Of a DNA stretch of 64,000 nt, positions 51,469-62,681 are shown piece after piece. Each line of letters begins with the position of its first letter. Position 1 is the first letter of the stretch. Below the pieces are notes generated by a model, which had not been told where the DNA came from, made no database searches, and saw nothing but the letters and a program-made list of their open reading frames with translations. The translations under genes were made by a program, and so were the position numbers. Source of the DNA: Lacunisphaera limnophila (GTDB lineage: Bacteria; Verrucomicrobiota; Verrucomicrobiia; Opitutales; Opitutaceae); contig NZ_CP016094.1 in the NCBI RefSeq assembly GCF_001746835.1, positions 930,001 to 994,000 of the forward strand, read 5' to 3'.

Positions 51469-52509
51469 TTACTTCTTCGCGAAGGGCGAGCTGGTCTCGC
51501 GCTTGAGCTCGCGGGTCATGAGGGACATCAGGGCATCGATCGGCTTCTTCTGCTGGTAGAGAATCGCATGCACCTCGCCCAGGATCGGGGCGGTGAGGCC
51601 GCGCTGCAGGCACAGATCATGCAGCGCCTGCGTGGTGCGATAGCCCTCGACCACGGTGCGCCGCCCGGCCAGCAGGTCGGCCACGGATTCGCCGGCGCCG
51701 ATCTTCTCGCCGAACTCACGGTTGCGGCTCCAGGCGCCGTGGCAGGTGGCCACGAGGTCGCCGAAACCGCTCAAGCCGTAGAAGGTCTCCTTCTTCGCGC
51801 CCAGGTGTTCACCGACGCGCACCATTTCCGTGAGCGCCCGGGTGATGAGCGAGGCCTTGGCATTGTCGCCCAGCTTCAGCCCGTCGCAAAAACCCGCGCC
51901 GATCGCATAGATGTTCTTGAGGGACGCCCCGTATTCGGCGCCGGCCAGGTCATCGCTGGTATAGAGCCTCAGCGTGGAGCCGCTCATGGCGGCCTGCACC
52001 TGATCCACGAAGGCACCCGGCGTGGCCACCGCCAGCACCACGGCCGCGGGCAGGCCTTGCGCCACCTCCGCGGCATTGGTCGGCCCGGTGAGGGTGGCCA
52101 CGTTCACGCCGGGCAGCGCCTGCGCCATGACTTCGCTGGGCCGGAGCAGCGTGCCGAGTTCCAGCCCCTTCACCAGGCTGATGAAAAGCTGCAGCCGGCC
52201 GACGCCCCCGAGCTCGGTCGCCATGCGCTGGCACCAGTCGCGCAGGGCATGCGAGGGGCTGGCGATCAAAGCCACGTCGGCCTCCGCCAGCGCCGCCCGC
52301 AGGTCCGACGTGACCATCAGCGCCGCGGGCAGTTTCACCCCGGGCAGATAATCCCGGTTCTCCCCGGCCAGTTGCATGGCGACGGCGTGCTCGGGCCGGC
52401 GGGTCACCAGCGAGGTGCGCTGGCCGCGCCGGGCGAGGTGCGCCGCCACCGCCGTGCCCCAGGCTCCCGCCCCGATGACGGTGAACTGGAGTGGGCGGGG
52501 GTCGGACAT
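51469..52509 (-). CDS. gpsA: Glycerol-3-phosphate dehydrogenase [NAD(P)+]
   Basis: The enzyme reduces dihydroxyacetone phosphate to sn-glycerol-3-phosphate for phospholipid synthesis in the cytoplasm. The 346-residue protein has the Rossmann motif VIGAGAWGTAVA at the N-terminus, LTGPTNAAEVAQGLPA, the catalytic Lys region ASLKNIYAIGAG, and LSGFGDLVATC, all GpsA signatures. Length is typical. It begins 11 nt downstream of lysA on the minus strand, so the two are probably cotranscribed. Confidence 0.92.
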   Translation of the reverse strand: MSDPRPLQFTVIGAGAWGTAVAAHLARRGQRTSLVTRRPEHAVAMQLAGENRDYLPGVKLPAALMVTSDLRAALAEADVALIASPSHALRDWCQRMATELGGVGRLQLFISLVKGLELGTLLRPSEVMAQALPGVNVATLTGPTNAAEVAQGLPAAVVLAVATPGAFVDQVQAAMSGSTLRLYTSDDLAGAEYGASLKNIYAIGAGFCDGLKLGDNAKASLITRALTEMVRVGEHLGAKKETFYGLSGFGDLVATCHGAWSRNREFGEKIGAGESVADLLAGRRTVVEGYRTTQALHDLCLQRGLTAPILGEVHAILYQQKKPIDALMSLMTRELKRETSSPFAKK

Positions 52510-52520
52510 GGGGTTGGCCG

Positions 52521-53828
52521 TCAGATTTTGAGGAAGCCGGGGATCTTTTCGCCGGCGACCATAGTCTCGAAAGACTCGCGGACGTTGACCAGCTCGAAGC
52601 GGCTGCCCGACACGAGCACCTCGGCGACCTGGCCGCGGGTGTTGTAGCGGCTGGCCATGGTGTAGCCGTAGGCCCCGGCACTCATGAAGGCGATGAGCTC
52701 GCCCTCGCCGACGGCCTGCAGCGTGCGGTCCTTGGCAAAACAGTCGCCGGACTCGCAGATGGGGCCGACGATGTCGGCCTTGAGGGCGGCGCGGGTGGTG
52801 TCGCGCGTGAGCGGCACGATCTCATGGTAGGCCTCGTACATCGCCGGGCGCACCAGGTCGTTCATGGCGGCGTCAACCACGAGGAAGTTCTTGGCGGCAC
52901 CCCGCTTGAGGTACTCGACGCGGGACAACAGGATGCCGGCGTTGCCGACCAGGAAACGGCCGGGCTCGAGCAGGATCTTGAGCCCAAGCGGGGCGAGCAG
53001 CGGGGTGAGCGCCGCGCCGTAGGCCTCGGGCGTGAGCGGACGCTCGGCCTCGGGCTGGGCGTCCCACCAGGCCTGGCTGCCGCTGGCGAGGGCGTCCTGG
53101 TAGATGATGCCGATACCGCCGCCGATGCTGAAATAGGTGATGCCGTAGAGCTTTTTCAGCTCCGCGACGAAGGGCACGACCTTGGCCACGGCCTCGGCGA
53201 AGGGCGTGACGGAGGTCAGCTGCGAACCGATGTGCATCTGTACGCCCTTGAGCTCGAGGTGGGGGAACTGCGCGGCGGCGGCGTAGGCCGCGGCGGCGTG
53301 CTTGAGCGGGATGCCAAACTTGTTGTCGCTCTTGCCCGTCGTGATCTTGGCATGGGTCTTGGCGTCGACATCGGGGTTGATGCGGATGGCGATGGGCGCC
53401 TTGCGGCCCAGCTGCCCGGCCACGTGATTGATGCGGGCCAGCTCGGGCTCGCTCTCCACATGAAAACCAAAGACTCCGGTCTCCAGCGCGAGCCGGATCT
53501 CGGCCTCGGACTTGCCCACGCCGGCGAAGACGCTGCGGGTGGTGTCGCCGCCCGCGGCGGCCACGCGCCGCAATTCTCCGCCGCTCACCAGATCAAAGGC
53601 CGCGCCGAGGTTCGCGAAGTGGCGCAGGACGGCCAGGTTCGAGTTGGCCTTCATCGCGTAACAAATCTGCAAATCCAGGCCGGTGAGGCTGGACGCCAGC
53701 CGCCGGTAATTATCGGCAATCGTCTGGGCACTATAGACGTAGGTCGGCGTGCCGTGGAGCTGGGCGATGGCGGCGAGGTCGACGGACTCGCAGTGCAGTT
53801 TTTGACCGGCGTAGTGGAAGTGATGCAT
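52521..53828 (-). CDS. lysA: Diaminopimelate decarboxylase
   Basis: This PLP enzyme makes lysine from meso-diaminopimelate. The 435-residue protein has the N-terminal alpha/beta-barrel with the PLP lysine in CYAMKANSNLAVL, VSGGELRR, and IGSQLTS, the glycine-rich phosphate site FSIGGGIGI, and the C-terminal GPICESGDCFAKDR. Length and motifs match standard LysA. ATG 53828 is preceded by a 90-bp divergent gap to the next plus-strand gene. gpsA follows 11 nt downstream on the minus strand. Confidence 0.92.
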   Translation of the reverse strand: MHHFHYAGQKLHCESVDLAAIAQLHGTPTYVYSAQTIADNYRRLASSLTGLDLQICYAMKANSNLAVLRHFANLGAAFDLVSGGELRRVAAAGGDTTRSVFAGVGKSEAEIRLALETGVFGFHVESEPELARINHVAGQLGRKAPIAIRINPDVDAKTHAKITTGKSDNKFGIPLKHAAAAYAAAAQFPHLELKGVQMHIGSQLTSVTPFAEAVAKVVPFVAELKKLYGITYFSIGGGIGIIYQDALASGSQAWWDAQPEAERPLTPEAYGAALTPLLAPLGLKILLEPGRFLVGNAGILLSRVEYLKRGAAKNFLVVDAAMNDLVRPAMYEAYHEIVPLTRDTTRAALKADIVGPICESGDCFAKDRTLQAVGEGELIAFMSAGAYGYTMASRYNTRGQVAEVLVSGSRFELVNVRESFETMVAGEKIPGFLKI

Positions 53829-53917
53829 CGGTGGGTAAAGGCGGCGTGAAAGGTGTCCAGATAGAGATAAACGATTTGAACGGAAGCGCTATTTTGAAGG
53901 AGGCTGACCGTCCGCCC

Positions 53918-54187
53918 ATGTCACCGACGCTCCGCCGCCTGCTCAACTACCTCCCGCTGCCCACCGGCGGCCGGGTGCAGTATGTGCGGGCCAGCTGGCA
54001 CAAGCCGACCCCCTACGACCAGTGGCGCAGCCAGCCGCCGTTCCGTCCGGTCAACACCCTGCGGGCCGACCATTTTGGCCGCGGCCTGCGCCGGCGTCGG
54101 CTGGGCCGGGCCGCCCTGCGCTGGACGCTGGCCGCCGGCGTCGCTTGGGTCGTCGTGGAAAGCGTCCGGGCCATGACCCTTTTCTAG
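53918..54187 (+). CDS. Small basic membrane protein of unknown function
   Basis: The 89-residue protein begins MSPTLRRLLNYLPLPTGG and has a basic middle (RRRRLGRA) and a C-terminal hydrophobic helix (LRWTLAAGVAWVVVESV), suggesting a single-pass protein with cytoplasmic basic residues. AAGGAGG at 53897-53903 lies 14 nt before the ATG, a long spacing but the best start. It is divergent from lysA and about 50 nt before the AbgT genes. I recognise no family. Confidence 0.5.
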   Translation: MSPTLRRLLNYLPLPTGGRVQYVRASWHKPTPYDQWRSQPPFRPVNTLRADHFGRGLRRRRLGRAALRWTLAAGVAWVVVESVRAMTLF

Positions 54188-54238
54188 GCAATTGGCGGTG
54201 GGAATTGACGCCGGCTGTACCGGCGGTTGGATCGGGCC

Positions 54239-55783
54239 ATGACTCCATCGCCCGCCCCCGTCGCGACGTCCTCGTGGTTTCAGCGTTTTCTCACGGTCAT
54301 CGAGCGGCTTGGCAACCTCCTGCCGAATCCCTCCACCCTCTTCGCCCTCCTCGCAGCCACCGTTGTCGTGCTGTCCTGGATCTTCAGCCGGATGGGCGTC
54401 TCGGCCATCCACCCGGCCACGGGCCAGGTCGTGCCCGTGATCAACCTCCTGAATGTCGAGGGCCTGCACCGCATGCTGATCAGCGTGGTGCCCAACTTCG
54501 TGGGGTTTCCCCCGCTCGGCACTGTCTTGGCCTGCCTCGTGGGCATCGCGGTGGCCGAGCGCACCGGCCTCGTGACCGCCGGGCTGCGCCTCATCGTCCT
54601 GGCCACCCCGCGCCGCTGGCTGGCCTCGATCGTCGTGTTCGGCGGCATCCTGTCGCACTCGGGGGCGGATGTCGGATACGTCCTTTTCATCCCGCTTGGC
54701 GCGGCGATGTTCCATGCCGTGGGCCGGCATCCGCTGGCCGGCCTGGCGGCGGCCTTCGCCGGCGTCTCCGGCGGCTTCAGCGCCAACATCGTGCTCGGCA
54801 CGATTGACGCCCTGCTGGCCGGCATCACCCAGGCGGCGGCGACGGTGGTGCGGCCCGGCATGCTGGTGAACCCCGCGGCCAACTGGTACTTCCTGATTGC
54901 CGCTTCCATCCTGATCACCGTCGTGGGCACCTGGGTGACCGAGAAGATCGTCGAGCCGCGTCTCGGCCCCTACCAGGGCGACGCCCAGGCGGAGGAAATC
55001 AAGCCGCTCAACGCCGGCGAGAAGCGCGGCCTGCTTTATGCCGTGCTCGCCACGCTCGCCGTCACCCTCGTGATCCTCTGGGGCACCCTGACCGACGGCG
55101 GCTTCCTCCTCGACCCGAAGAACCCGACCTTCCTCGGCTCCTATTTCATCAAGGGCCTCATCTTCTTCATCTTCTTCTACGGGCTGGTGGCCGGTCTGGC
55201 CTATGGCATCGGGGCCGGCACGATCCGCAACGACAACGATGTCATCCGCGGCATGGACGCCTCGGTTTCCACGATGGGCTCTTACATCGTGATGGCCTTC
55301 TTCGCCTCCCAGTTTCTCGCCTACTTCAACTGGACCAACCTCGGGACCGTCCTGGCGGTGAAGGGCGCGGGCCTGATCAAGGACATGAACCTGCAGGACA
55401 GCCCGACGCTGCTCATGGTTTCGCTGGTGCTGTTCACCGCGACGGTGAATCTGGTGATCGGCAGCGCCTCGGCCAAGTGGACGCTCCTCGCGCCAATCTT
55501 CGTGCCGATGTTCATGCTGCTCGGCTACACGCCCGAACTGGTGCAGGGCGCCTACCGGGTCGGCGACAGCTGCACCAACATCATCACGCCGCTGAACCAG
55601 TATTTCCCGCTGATTCTCGGCTTTGCGGTGCGGTACGTGCCCAAGACCGGCATCGGCACCATGCTGGCCATGATGCTGCCCTACTCGATCGCCTTCCTCA
55701 TCGCGTGGACGCTGATGCTCATCGCGTGGATCGCCCTCGGCCTGCCGGTCGGCCCCGGCGCCGGGCTCTTTCTGCCACAATAA
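54239..55783 (+). CDS. AbgT-family transporter (first of tandem pair)
   Basis: The 514-residue membrane protein has about 9-12 hydrophobic segments and AbgT signatures: LSHSGADVGYVLFIPLGA, SGGFSANI, and the C-terminal PVGDSCTNII-like VGDSCTNIITPLNQYFPLIL. AbgT proteins import p-aminobenzoyl-glutamate for folate salvage, and some family members export drugs such as sulfonamides. ATG 54239 was preferred over 54227. It is followed 16 nt later by a close paralogue and then a small membrane-protein gene. Confidence 0.85.
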   Translation: MTPSPAPVATSSWFQRFLTVIERLGNLLPNPSTLFALLAATVVVLSWIFSRMGVSAIHPATGQVVPVINLLNVEGLHRMLISVVPNFVGFPPLGTVLACLVGIAVAERTGLVTAGLRLIVLATPRRWLASIVVFGGILSHSGADVGYVLFIPLGAAMFHAVGRHPLAGLAAAFAGVSGGFSANIVLGTIDALLAGITQAAATVVRPGMLVNPAANWYFLIAASILITVVGTWVTEKIVEPRLGPYQGDAQAEEIKPLNAGEKRGLLYAVLATLAVTLVILWGTLTDGGFLLDPKNPTFLGSYFIKGLIFFIFFYGLVAGLAYGIGAGTIRNDNDVIRGMDASVSTMGSYIVMAFFASQFLAYFNWTNLGTVLAVKGAGLIKDMNLQDSPTLLMVSLVLFTATVNLVIGSASAKWTLLAPIFVPMFMLLGYTPELVQGAYRVGDSCTNIITPLNQYFPLILGFAVRYVPKTGIGTMLAMMLPYSIAFLIAWTLMLIAWIALGLPVGPGAGLFLPQ

Positions 55784-55799
55784 CCCCCGCGCCCCACCC

Positions 55800-57335
55800 A
55801 TGAGTTCCTCCCCCGCGCCGACCTCGCCACTCCAGCGTTTCCTCAATACCGTTGAGCGCACCGGCAACGCCCTGCCCCATCCGGCCACGCTGTTCGCCCT
55901 GCTCGCCGCCCTGGTGGTGCTCCTCTCCTGGATCTGCCACACCCTCGGCGTGTCCGTGACCAACCCGGCCAGCGGCAAGGTGGTGACCGTGATCAACCTC
56001 CTCTCGGCCGAGGGCATCCAGCGCATGATCCTTGAGCTGCCGCGCAATTTCCTGGCCTACCCACCGCTCGGCATCTCGCTCACCTGCATGCTCGGCATCG
56101 GCATCGCGGAGTACACCGGGCTCATGGGCGCGATGCTCCGGCTCATCGTGCTCAACTCACCTGCCCGGCTCATCACGCCGATGGTGGTCTTCTCCGGCGT
56201 CATGTCTAACGCCGGCAGCGAGGTCGGCTACGTCTTGCTCATCCCGCTGGCGGCCGCGCTCTACCACACCCTCGGCCGGCATCCTTTCCTCGGCCTGGCG
56301 GCGGCGTTCGCCGGCGTGTCGGGGGGCTACAGCGCCAACCTCATCGTCGGCTCGGTGGACGTGCTGCTCGCCGGCCTGTCCGAGGCCGCCGCCCACATCG
56401 TCGATCCCACCTACACGGTGGATGCCTTCAGCAACTGGTATTTCATGATGGTCTCCACCTTCTTCATCACGGCCGCCGGCACCTGGGTGACGGAGAAGAT
56501 CGTGGCCCCGCGCCTCGGCGAGTACCGCGGCGAGACCAAGCGCGACGAACTGAAGCCTCTCTCCGCGCAGGAAAAGCGCGGCCTGTGGGCCGCGCTGGCC
56601 GTGACCGCGGGCCTCACCGGCCTCGTGCTTTGGGGTACGCTCGCCCCGGGCGGATTCCTCATCGACCCGAAGAACCCGTCCTTCCTCGAGTCCTATTTCA
56701 TCCGGGGGCTGATCTTCTTCATCTTCGTCTACGGCCTGTTGCCCGGCATCGCCTACGGTGTCGCGGCCCGCACGGTCCGGAACGACCACGACATCATGGG
56801 CGGCATGACGACGACCATGAAGTCCATGGCCTCCTTCATCGTCCTGGCGTTCTTCGCCGCCCAGTTCATCTCCTACTTCAACTGGACCAACCTCGGCATC
56901 ATCACCGCGGTGAGCGGCGCGGAGTTCATCCAGCATCTTGGCCTCGAGAGCATGCCGCTGCCGCTGATGCTCGCCCTCGTGCTCTTCGCCGCCACGGTCA
57001 ATCTCCTGATCTCCAGCGCCTCGGCCAAATGGGCGCTGCTTGCTCCGGTGTTCGTGCCCATGTTCATGCTGCTGGGCTACTCGCCCGAGCTTGTGCAGGG
57101 CGCGTTCCGCGTCGGGGACAGCTGCACCAACATCATCACGCCGCTGCTCAGCTATTTTCCCCTGATCCTGACCTTCGCCCAGAAATACGACCCGCGGGCC
57201 GGCATCGGCACCCTCATCGCCACCATGCTGCCCTACTCGCTCTGCTTCCTGGTCGTCTGGACCCTGCTGCTCATGGCCTGGATCGCGCTGGGCGTTCCCA
57301 TGGGACCGGGCGCCCCGTTGCTGCTCGGGAAGTGA
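55800..57335 (+). CDS. AbgT-family transporter (second of tandem pair)
   Basis: The 511-residue paralogue keeps the same order of motifs: MSNAGSEVGYVLLIPLAA, SGGYSANLIVGSVD, and VGDSCTNIITPLLSYFPLIL. Both copies share LPHPATLFALLAAL-type N-terminal segments. They diverge most in the N-terminal tail and the middle cytoplasmic loop (GETKRDELKPLSAQEKRG here, AEEIKPLNAGEKRG in the first). Substrate specificity may differ. The two genes plus the following membrane protein appear to form an operon. Confidence 0.85.
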   Translation: MSSSPAPTSPLQRFLNTVERTGNALPHPATLFALLAALVVLLSWICHTLGVSVTNPASGKVVTVINLLSAEGIQRMILELPRNFLAYPPLGISLTCMLGIGIAEYTGLMGAMLRLIVLNSPARLITPMVVFSGVMSNAGSEVGYVLLIPLAAALYHTLGRHPFLGLAAAFAGVSGGYSANLIVGSVDVLLAGLSEAAAHIVDPTYTVDAFSNWYFMMVSTFFITAAGTWVTEKIVAPRLGEYRGETKRDELKPLSAQEKRGLWAALAVTAGLTGLVLWGTLAPGGFLIDPKNPSFLESYFIRGLIFFIFVYGLLPGIAYGVAARTVRNDHDIMGGMTTTMKSMASFIVLAFFAAQFISYFNWTNLGIITAVSGAEFIQHLGLESMPLPLMLALVLFAATVNLLISSASAKWALLAPVFVPMFMLLGYSPELVQGAFRVGDSCTNIITPLLSYFPLILTFAQKYDPRAGIGTLIATMLPYSLCFLVVWTLLLMAWIALGVPMGPGAPLLLGK

Positions 57336-57340
57336 CCGTC

Positions 57341-57958
57341 ATGACCGACCTGACCGCCCACTACCCCTGGATCTCCGCCGGCGCGATCGCCTGGGGCCTG
57401 CTCGACGTGTTCTTTGGGTACCGGGTCTTCAAGGTCACGCTCGCCGTGGTCGGCGGCCTGATCGGGCTCGGCGGGGCCCACGTCCTCGCCACGTTTCTCG
57501 CGGTCACTCCGGGCGTGGCCACCGCGTTGCTGGTGGTCGGCGCGATGCTCGGCGCGGCGCTGGCGTTCCTGCTCTACCTCGCGGCGGTTTTTGTCGCCGG
57601 CTTCGGCTTCGGGGCCACGCTGGCGCTGCTGTTGCTGGCCCGCCAGCCCCCGGTCGTCGCCCTGGTGGCGGGCATCGTGCTCGGCATCCTCGGCGGCTTT
57701 CTGGCGGTTAAGGTCCAACGCATCCTGATCGTGCTGTCCACCTCGCTGCTCGGCTCGTTTCGCGCCCTGCTGGCCCTCACCTATTTCACGGCGCAGATCG
57801 ACTGGTTGTTCTACGTGCGCCAGCCCGAGCAGCTGCCGGCCCTGCTGGACGGCCACAGCTGGATCATGCCTGCCACCCTGGCGCTCGCCACGGTCGGGGC
57901 GGTGGCCCAGCTGGGGCTGGGCGGCGACAAGGAACCCAAGAAAAAGAAGGCGGAGTAG
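57341..57958 (+). CDS. DUF4203-like multi-pass membrane protein
   Basis: The 205-residue protein has about six to seven hydrophobic segments with glycine-rich helices (VVGGLIGLGGAHVLATFL), a C-terminal lysine-rich tail (GGDKEPKKKKAE), and the general look of the TM7S3/TM198-like DUF4203 family. It starts 5 nt after the second AbgT stop, implying cotranscription. Its role is unknown; it might assist or regulate the transporters. Confidence 0.7.
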   Translation: MTDLTAHYPWISAGAIAWGLLDVFFGYRVFKVTLAVVGGLIGLGGAHVLATFLAVTPGVATALLVVGAMLGAALAFLLYLAAVFVAGFGFGATLALLLLARQPPVVALVAGIVLGILGGFLAVKVQRILIVLSTSLLGSFRALLALTYFTAQIDWLFYVRQPEQLPALLDGHSWIMPATLALATVGAVAQLGLGGDKEPKKKKAE

Positions 57959-57996
57959 TTCTTGCCGCCCCTCCCGCCATCGCCACATTTGTCGCC

Positions 57997-58455
57997 ATGA
58001 AGAAGCTGTTCGCCCCTCTGCTGTTCATCCTTGCTGCGCTCGTCCTCGGCGGCTGCGGCAGCAACACGGCGGTGATGACCGCCGGCCTGCGGGCCGATCT
58101 GGTCCGTCTCCAACGCGCCAGCAACGGTGACGTCCAGGTCACCTGGCGGGTCCAAAACCCTAACGTGGTCGGCTACGTGCTGACCCGGAGCATAATCAAG
58201 CTCACCCTCGACGGCGTCCCGGTCGGCACCCTGGCCAGCCAGGAGCGCATCGGCATTCCCTCGATGAACCAGGCCGAACGGACCGCGGTCCTCACGATTG
58301 CCAATCCGGCCGCCGGTGCGGCCATTGAGCAGGCCCTGGCCCGGGGTTCCGCCAGCTACGCGATGCACGCGACGATCTGGATGCTCGTGGTCGATCAGGA
58401 ATTCGAGAAGTTCACGCTCACCGCCACCGGCACGGTGCCCGCGGGGGCCGAATAA
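57997..58455 (+). CDS. LEA-type-2-like lipoprotein
   Basis: The 152-residue protein has a lipoprotein signal (LLFILAALVLGGC) and a beta-sandwich-like mature part with VTWRVQNPNVVGYVLTRS, resembling the water-stress/LEA type 2 (WHy-like) family. Its position is 39 nt after the DUF4203-like gene on the same strand. A terminator hairpin lies immediately after its stop but is oriented to the minus strand. The function in this organism is unknown. Confidence 0.65.
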   Translation: MKKLFAPLLFILAALVLGGCGSNTAVMTAGLRADLVRLQRASNGDVQVTWRVQNPNVVGYVLTRSIIKLTLDGVPVGTLASQERIGIPSMNQAERTAVLTIANPAAGAAIEQALARGSASYAMHATIWMLVVDQEFEKFTLTATGTVPAGAE

Positions 58456-58481
58456 AAAAGGCCCCGGCATGAGCCGGAGCC
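58454..58481 (-). terminator. Terminator hairpin downstream of the small minus-strand gene
   Basis: On the minus strand ggctccggc (58481-58473) pairs with gccggggcc (58468-58460) across a tcat loop, followed by six T (58459-58454). One mismatch lies in the 9-bp stem. It is about 28 nt past the stop of the small minus-strand gene; the same hairpin overlaps the end of the plus-strand lipoprotein gene. Confidence 0.75.
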
Positions 58482-58509
58482 TGTAGAGTCACTTGCGGAG
58501 GGACGGGAC

Positions 58510-58761
58510 TTACGCGGCCATCCGCTGCGCCGGCGTCGCGACACTCGCGGCGCGCAGCGCCACGGGCAACCGGATCGGGCGGCGGCTCATGAGCGACCGC
58601 GGCACGCGGCTGTATTGCTCGACGGTCCAGGCCACGAGGCCGGTGCTGAAGAGGATGGCGGTGAAGTCGGCGGCGTCGAAGGGACGACCGCTGGCGAGAG
58701 ACGCGATGCCCAGGAGGGTCGCGGTGAGAACGGAGATAAGAGCGGTTTTCATGGGATTCAT
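58510..58761 (-). CDS. Small membrane protein of unknown function
   Basis: The 83-residue protein begins MNPMKTALISVLTATLLG, with one hydrophobic segment, a second weaker one (AILFSTGLVAWTVEQYS), and a basic C-terminus (SRRPIRLPV). I place the start at ATG 58761, with ggga about 7-9 nt upstream; ATG 58752 is in frame. It is a lone gene with its own terminator. I recognise no family, but Met-Pro-Lys starts and size fit a small inner-membrane protein. Confidence 0.55.
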   Translation of the reverse strand: MNPMKTALISVLTATLLGIASLASGRPFDAADFTAILFSTGLVAWTVEQYSRVPRSLMSRRPIRLPVALRAASVATPAQRMAA

Positions 58762-58913
58762 TGTTGTTTCCCTGATAACCCGGGTCCCCGCGAAAAGTTG
58801 CAGGCATTCGTCCGCGGCCCGGCCCAGGGCCAAGTCCGCAGTCTGCCCACGGTGAATGAAGGATTTGCGCAGACCGGGCGGGGCCGGGTCGGCGCCGGTC
58901 CTCAGCCGGGGCC

Positions 58914-58939
58914 AAAAAAAGGGCGCACCATGTGCGCCC
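58914..58939 (-). terminator. Rho-independent terminator of the sdhCAB operon
   Basis: On the minus strand gggcgcac (58939-58932) and gtgcgccc (58928-58921) form a perfect 8-bp stem with a 3-nt loop, followed by seven T (58920-58914). It lies about 28 nt past the sdhB stop. Confidence 0.9.
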
Positions 58940-58966
58940 GGGTTGCGATCCTCGTCGAATCGAGAC

Positions 58967-59779
58967 TCAGCCCGCGCCGCCGGCGCCGGCGTTGGACGCG
59001 GGCTGGAGGCTGCTGCGGAAGAGGGCGCCGATGTAGTCGCGGTTCATGCGCGCGATGAAGTCGTGCGAGATGAGCTTCGGACAGGCGGCGGAGCACTCGT
59101 ACTGGTTGGTGCAGTTGCCGAAGCCGAGTTCATCCATCTTGCTCACCATGTTCAGCACGCGGGTGTCGCGCTCGGGCTGGCCCTGCGGGAGGAGGCCCAG
59201 CTGGGAGACCTTGGCGGACACAAAGAGCATCGCGGAGGCGTTCTTGCACGCGGCCACGCAGGCGCCGCAACCGATGCAGGCAGCCGCATCCATGGCCAGG
59301 TCGGCGACGGGCTTCGGCACCGGGATGGCGTTGGCGTCGCAGCAGGCGCCGGTGCGCACGCTGATGAAGCCGCCGGCCTGCTGGATCTGGTCGAAGGCGC
59401 TGCGGTCGCTGATGAGGTCCTTGATGACCGGGAAGGGCTTGGCGCGGAACGGCTCGATGACAATCGTGGCGCCGTCGGCGAAGCTGCGCATGTAGGTCTG
59501 GCAGCTGGCGACGCCCTGGTGCGGGCCGTGGGGTTTGCCGTCGATGACCAGCGAGCAGGTGCCGCAGATGCCCTCGCGGCAGTCGTGGGCGAAGGCGATC
59601 GGGTCCTCGCCGCGCTTCTCGAGGTCGTCGTTCACGACATCCAGCATCTCGAGCAGGGACATGTTGGGGCTGAGGTTCGCGGCCTGGTATTCGACGAACT
59701 TGCCGGCACTGCCGGGGCCGGCCTGACGCCAGACGCGGAGGGTGACGGAGATGAGCTTGGGGGAGGTTTCAGCGACCAT
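58967..59779 (-). CDS. sdhB: Succinate dehydrogenase/fumarate reductase iron-sulfur subunit
   Basis: The 270-residue iron-sulfur subunit passes electrons from FAD to quinone. It has the [2Fe-2S] motif [10 protein letters not shown] plus a later CQTY cysteine, the [4Fe-4S] motif [15 protein letters not shown], and C-terminal cysteine ligands in [10 protein letters not shown]. The C-terminal Gly/Ala-rich tail is short. It is the last gene of sdhCAB on the minus strand, 39 nt after sdhA, and is followed by a strong terminator. Confidence 0.93.
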   Translation of the reverse strand: MVAETSPKLISVTLRVWRQAGPGSAGKFVEYQAANLSPNMSLLEMLDVVNDDLEKRGEDPIAFAHDCREGICGTCSLVIDGKPHGPHQGVASCQTYMRSFADGATIVIEPFRAKPFPVIKDLISDRSAFDQIQQAGGFISVRTGACCDANAIPVPKPVADLAMDAAACIGCGACVAACKNASAMLFVSAKVSQLGLLPQGQPERDTRVLNMVSKMDELGFGNCTNQYECSAACPKLISHDFIARMNRDYIGALFRSSLQPASNAGAGGAG

Positions 59780-59818
59780 GGTGGTTTTTTGAATTTCGAT
59801 TGCGGGTGGGGCGGGCGC

Positions 59819-61741
<1,923 letters not shown>

Positions 61742-61752
61742 GGCGGGGAAGA

Positions 61753-62532
61753 TTAGCGTTGGGCGAGGGTGGTGGCGGCGGTGGTGCCGGGGGCGGGTCG
61801 GGCCACGCCGGTGAGGATCGCGCCGGGGATGGCGAGGTTGCCGAGGAAGTAGGCCAGGCAGTAGACCGCGACCACGCGGCGGAGGCCGGGGGCCCAGCGG
61901 TGGTTGCGGAGGCCGAAGGTCTGGAACATCGAGTCCACGCCATGCAGGAGGTGCAGGCTGAGCAGGCCGACCGCGATGATGTAGAAGATCGAGACGACCG
62001 GGCTGGCGAAGCCGAGGTAGACCATGCTGTAGACATCGTGGACGTGCAGGCCGGCGGCGACGACGGGGAAGCCGAGGATGTGGAACTCACTGCCCATGGC
62101 GTATTCCGGCAGCGCGGTCTTGAAGCTGTCCGCCTGCGCGGCGCCGACGGTGAAGTGGGCGATATGGTAGACGATGAAGGCCAGGATCACGAGGCCGGTG
62201 TGTTTCATGTAGCGGGAGGCGAAGATGGCCTGCAGCCACTTGCTCACGCCGTAGGATTCCGGACCGCGGGCCGCCTTGTTTTCCAAGGCGAGGGCGATGG
62301 CGGCCCACACGTGGATGCCCACACAGGCCAGGAGGAAGAGGCGGATGCCCCACAGCGCCGGCCCGAGGGACTGGAGGAAGTGGGCGTAGCCGTTGATCTT
62401 GTCGGGATGGGCGAAGATCTGGAGGTTGCCCACCAGGTGCCCGGTGACGAATCCGACGAGCACGAGGCCGGTCAGGGCCATCAGAAATTTTCTGCCGATC
62501 GAGGAGCGAAGAAGCGCACCGGGTAGATTCAT
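61753..62532 (-). CDS. sdhC: Succinate dehydrogenase cytochrome b556-type membrane anchor
   Basis: The 259-residue polytopic anchor has about five transmembrane segments with histidines ([56 protein letters not shown]) suitable for two haems and a quinone site. It is a single-subunit cytochrome b, as in Bacteroidetes and Verrucomicrobia, so there is no separate sdhD. It is the first gene of the minus-strand sdhCAB operon. Upstream there is a 149-bp gap that should hold its promoter. Confidence 0.9.
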   Translation of the reverse strand: MNLPGALLRSSIGRKFLMALTGLVLVGFVTGHLVGNLQIFAHPDKINGYAHFLQSLGPALWGIRLFLLACVGIHVWAAIALALENKAARGPESYGVSKWLQAIFASRYMKHTGLVILAFIVYHIAHFTVGAAQADSFKTALPEYAMGSEFHILGFPVVAAGLHVHDVYSMVYLGFASPVVSIFYIIAVGLLSLHLLHGVDSMFQTFGLRNHRWAPGLRRVVAVYCLAYFLGNLAIPGAILTGVARPAPGTTAATTLAQR

Positions 62533-62681
62533 CGAGTGTGGGTGGGGGTGGGTAAACGGAGCGTCGTAACCGAAATAGTGGCTGGAGGTTAGTCCACCCG
62601 TTCCGAGGTTGTAAAGAAACGCGACCGAGCCAAACCCAATATTAGCGAGCCTACAGCGTGGCAGAAGGCCCGGGGCGGATC

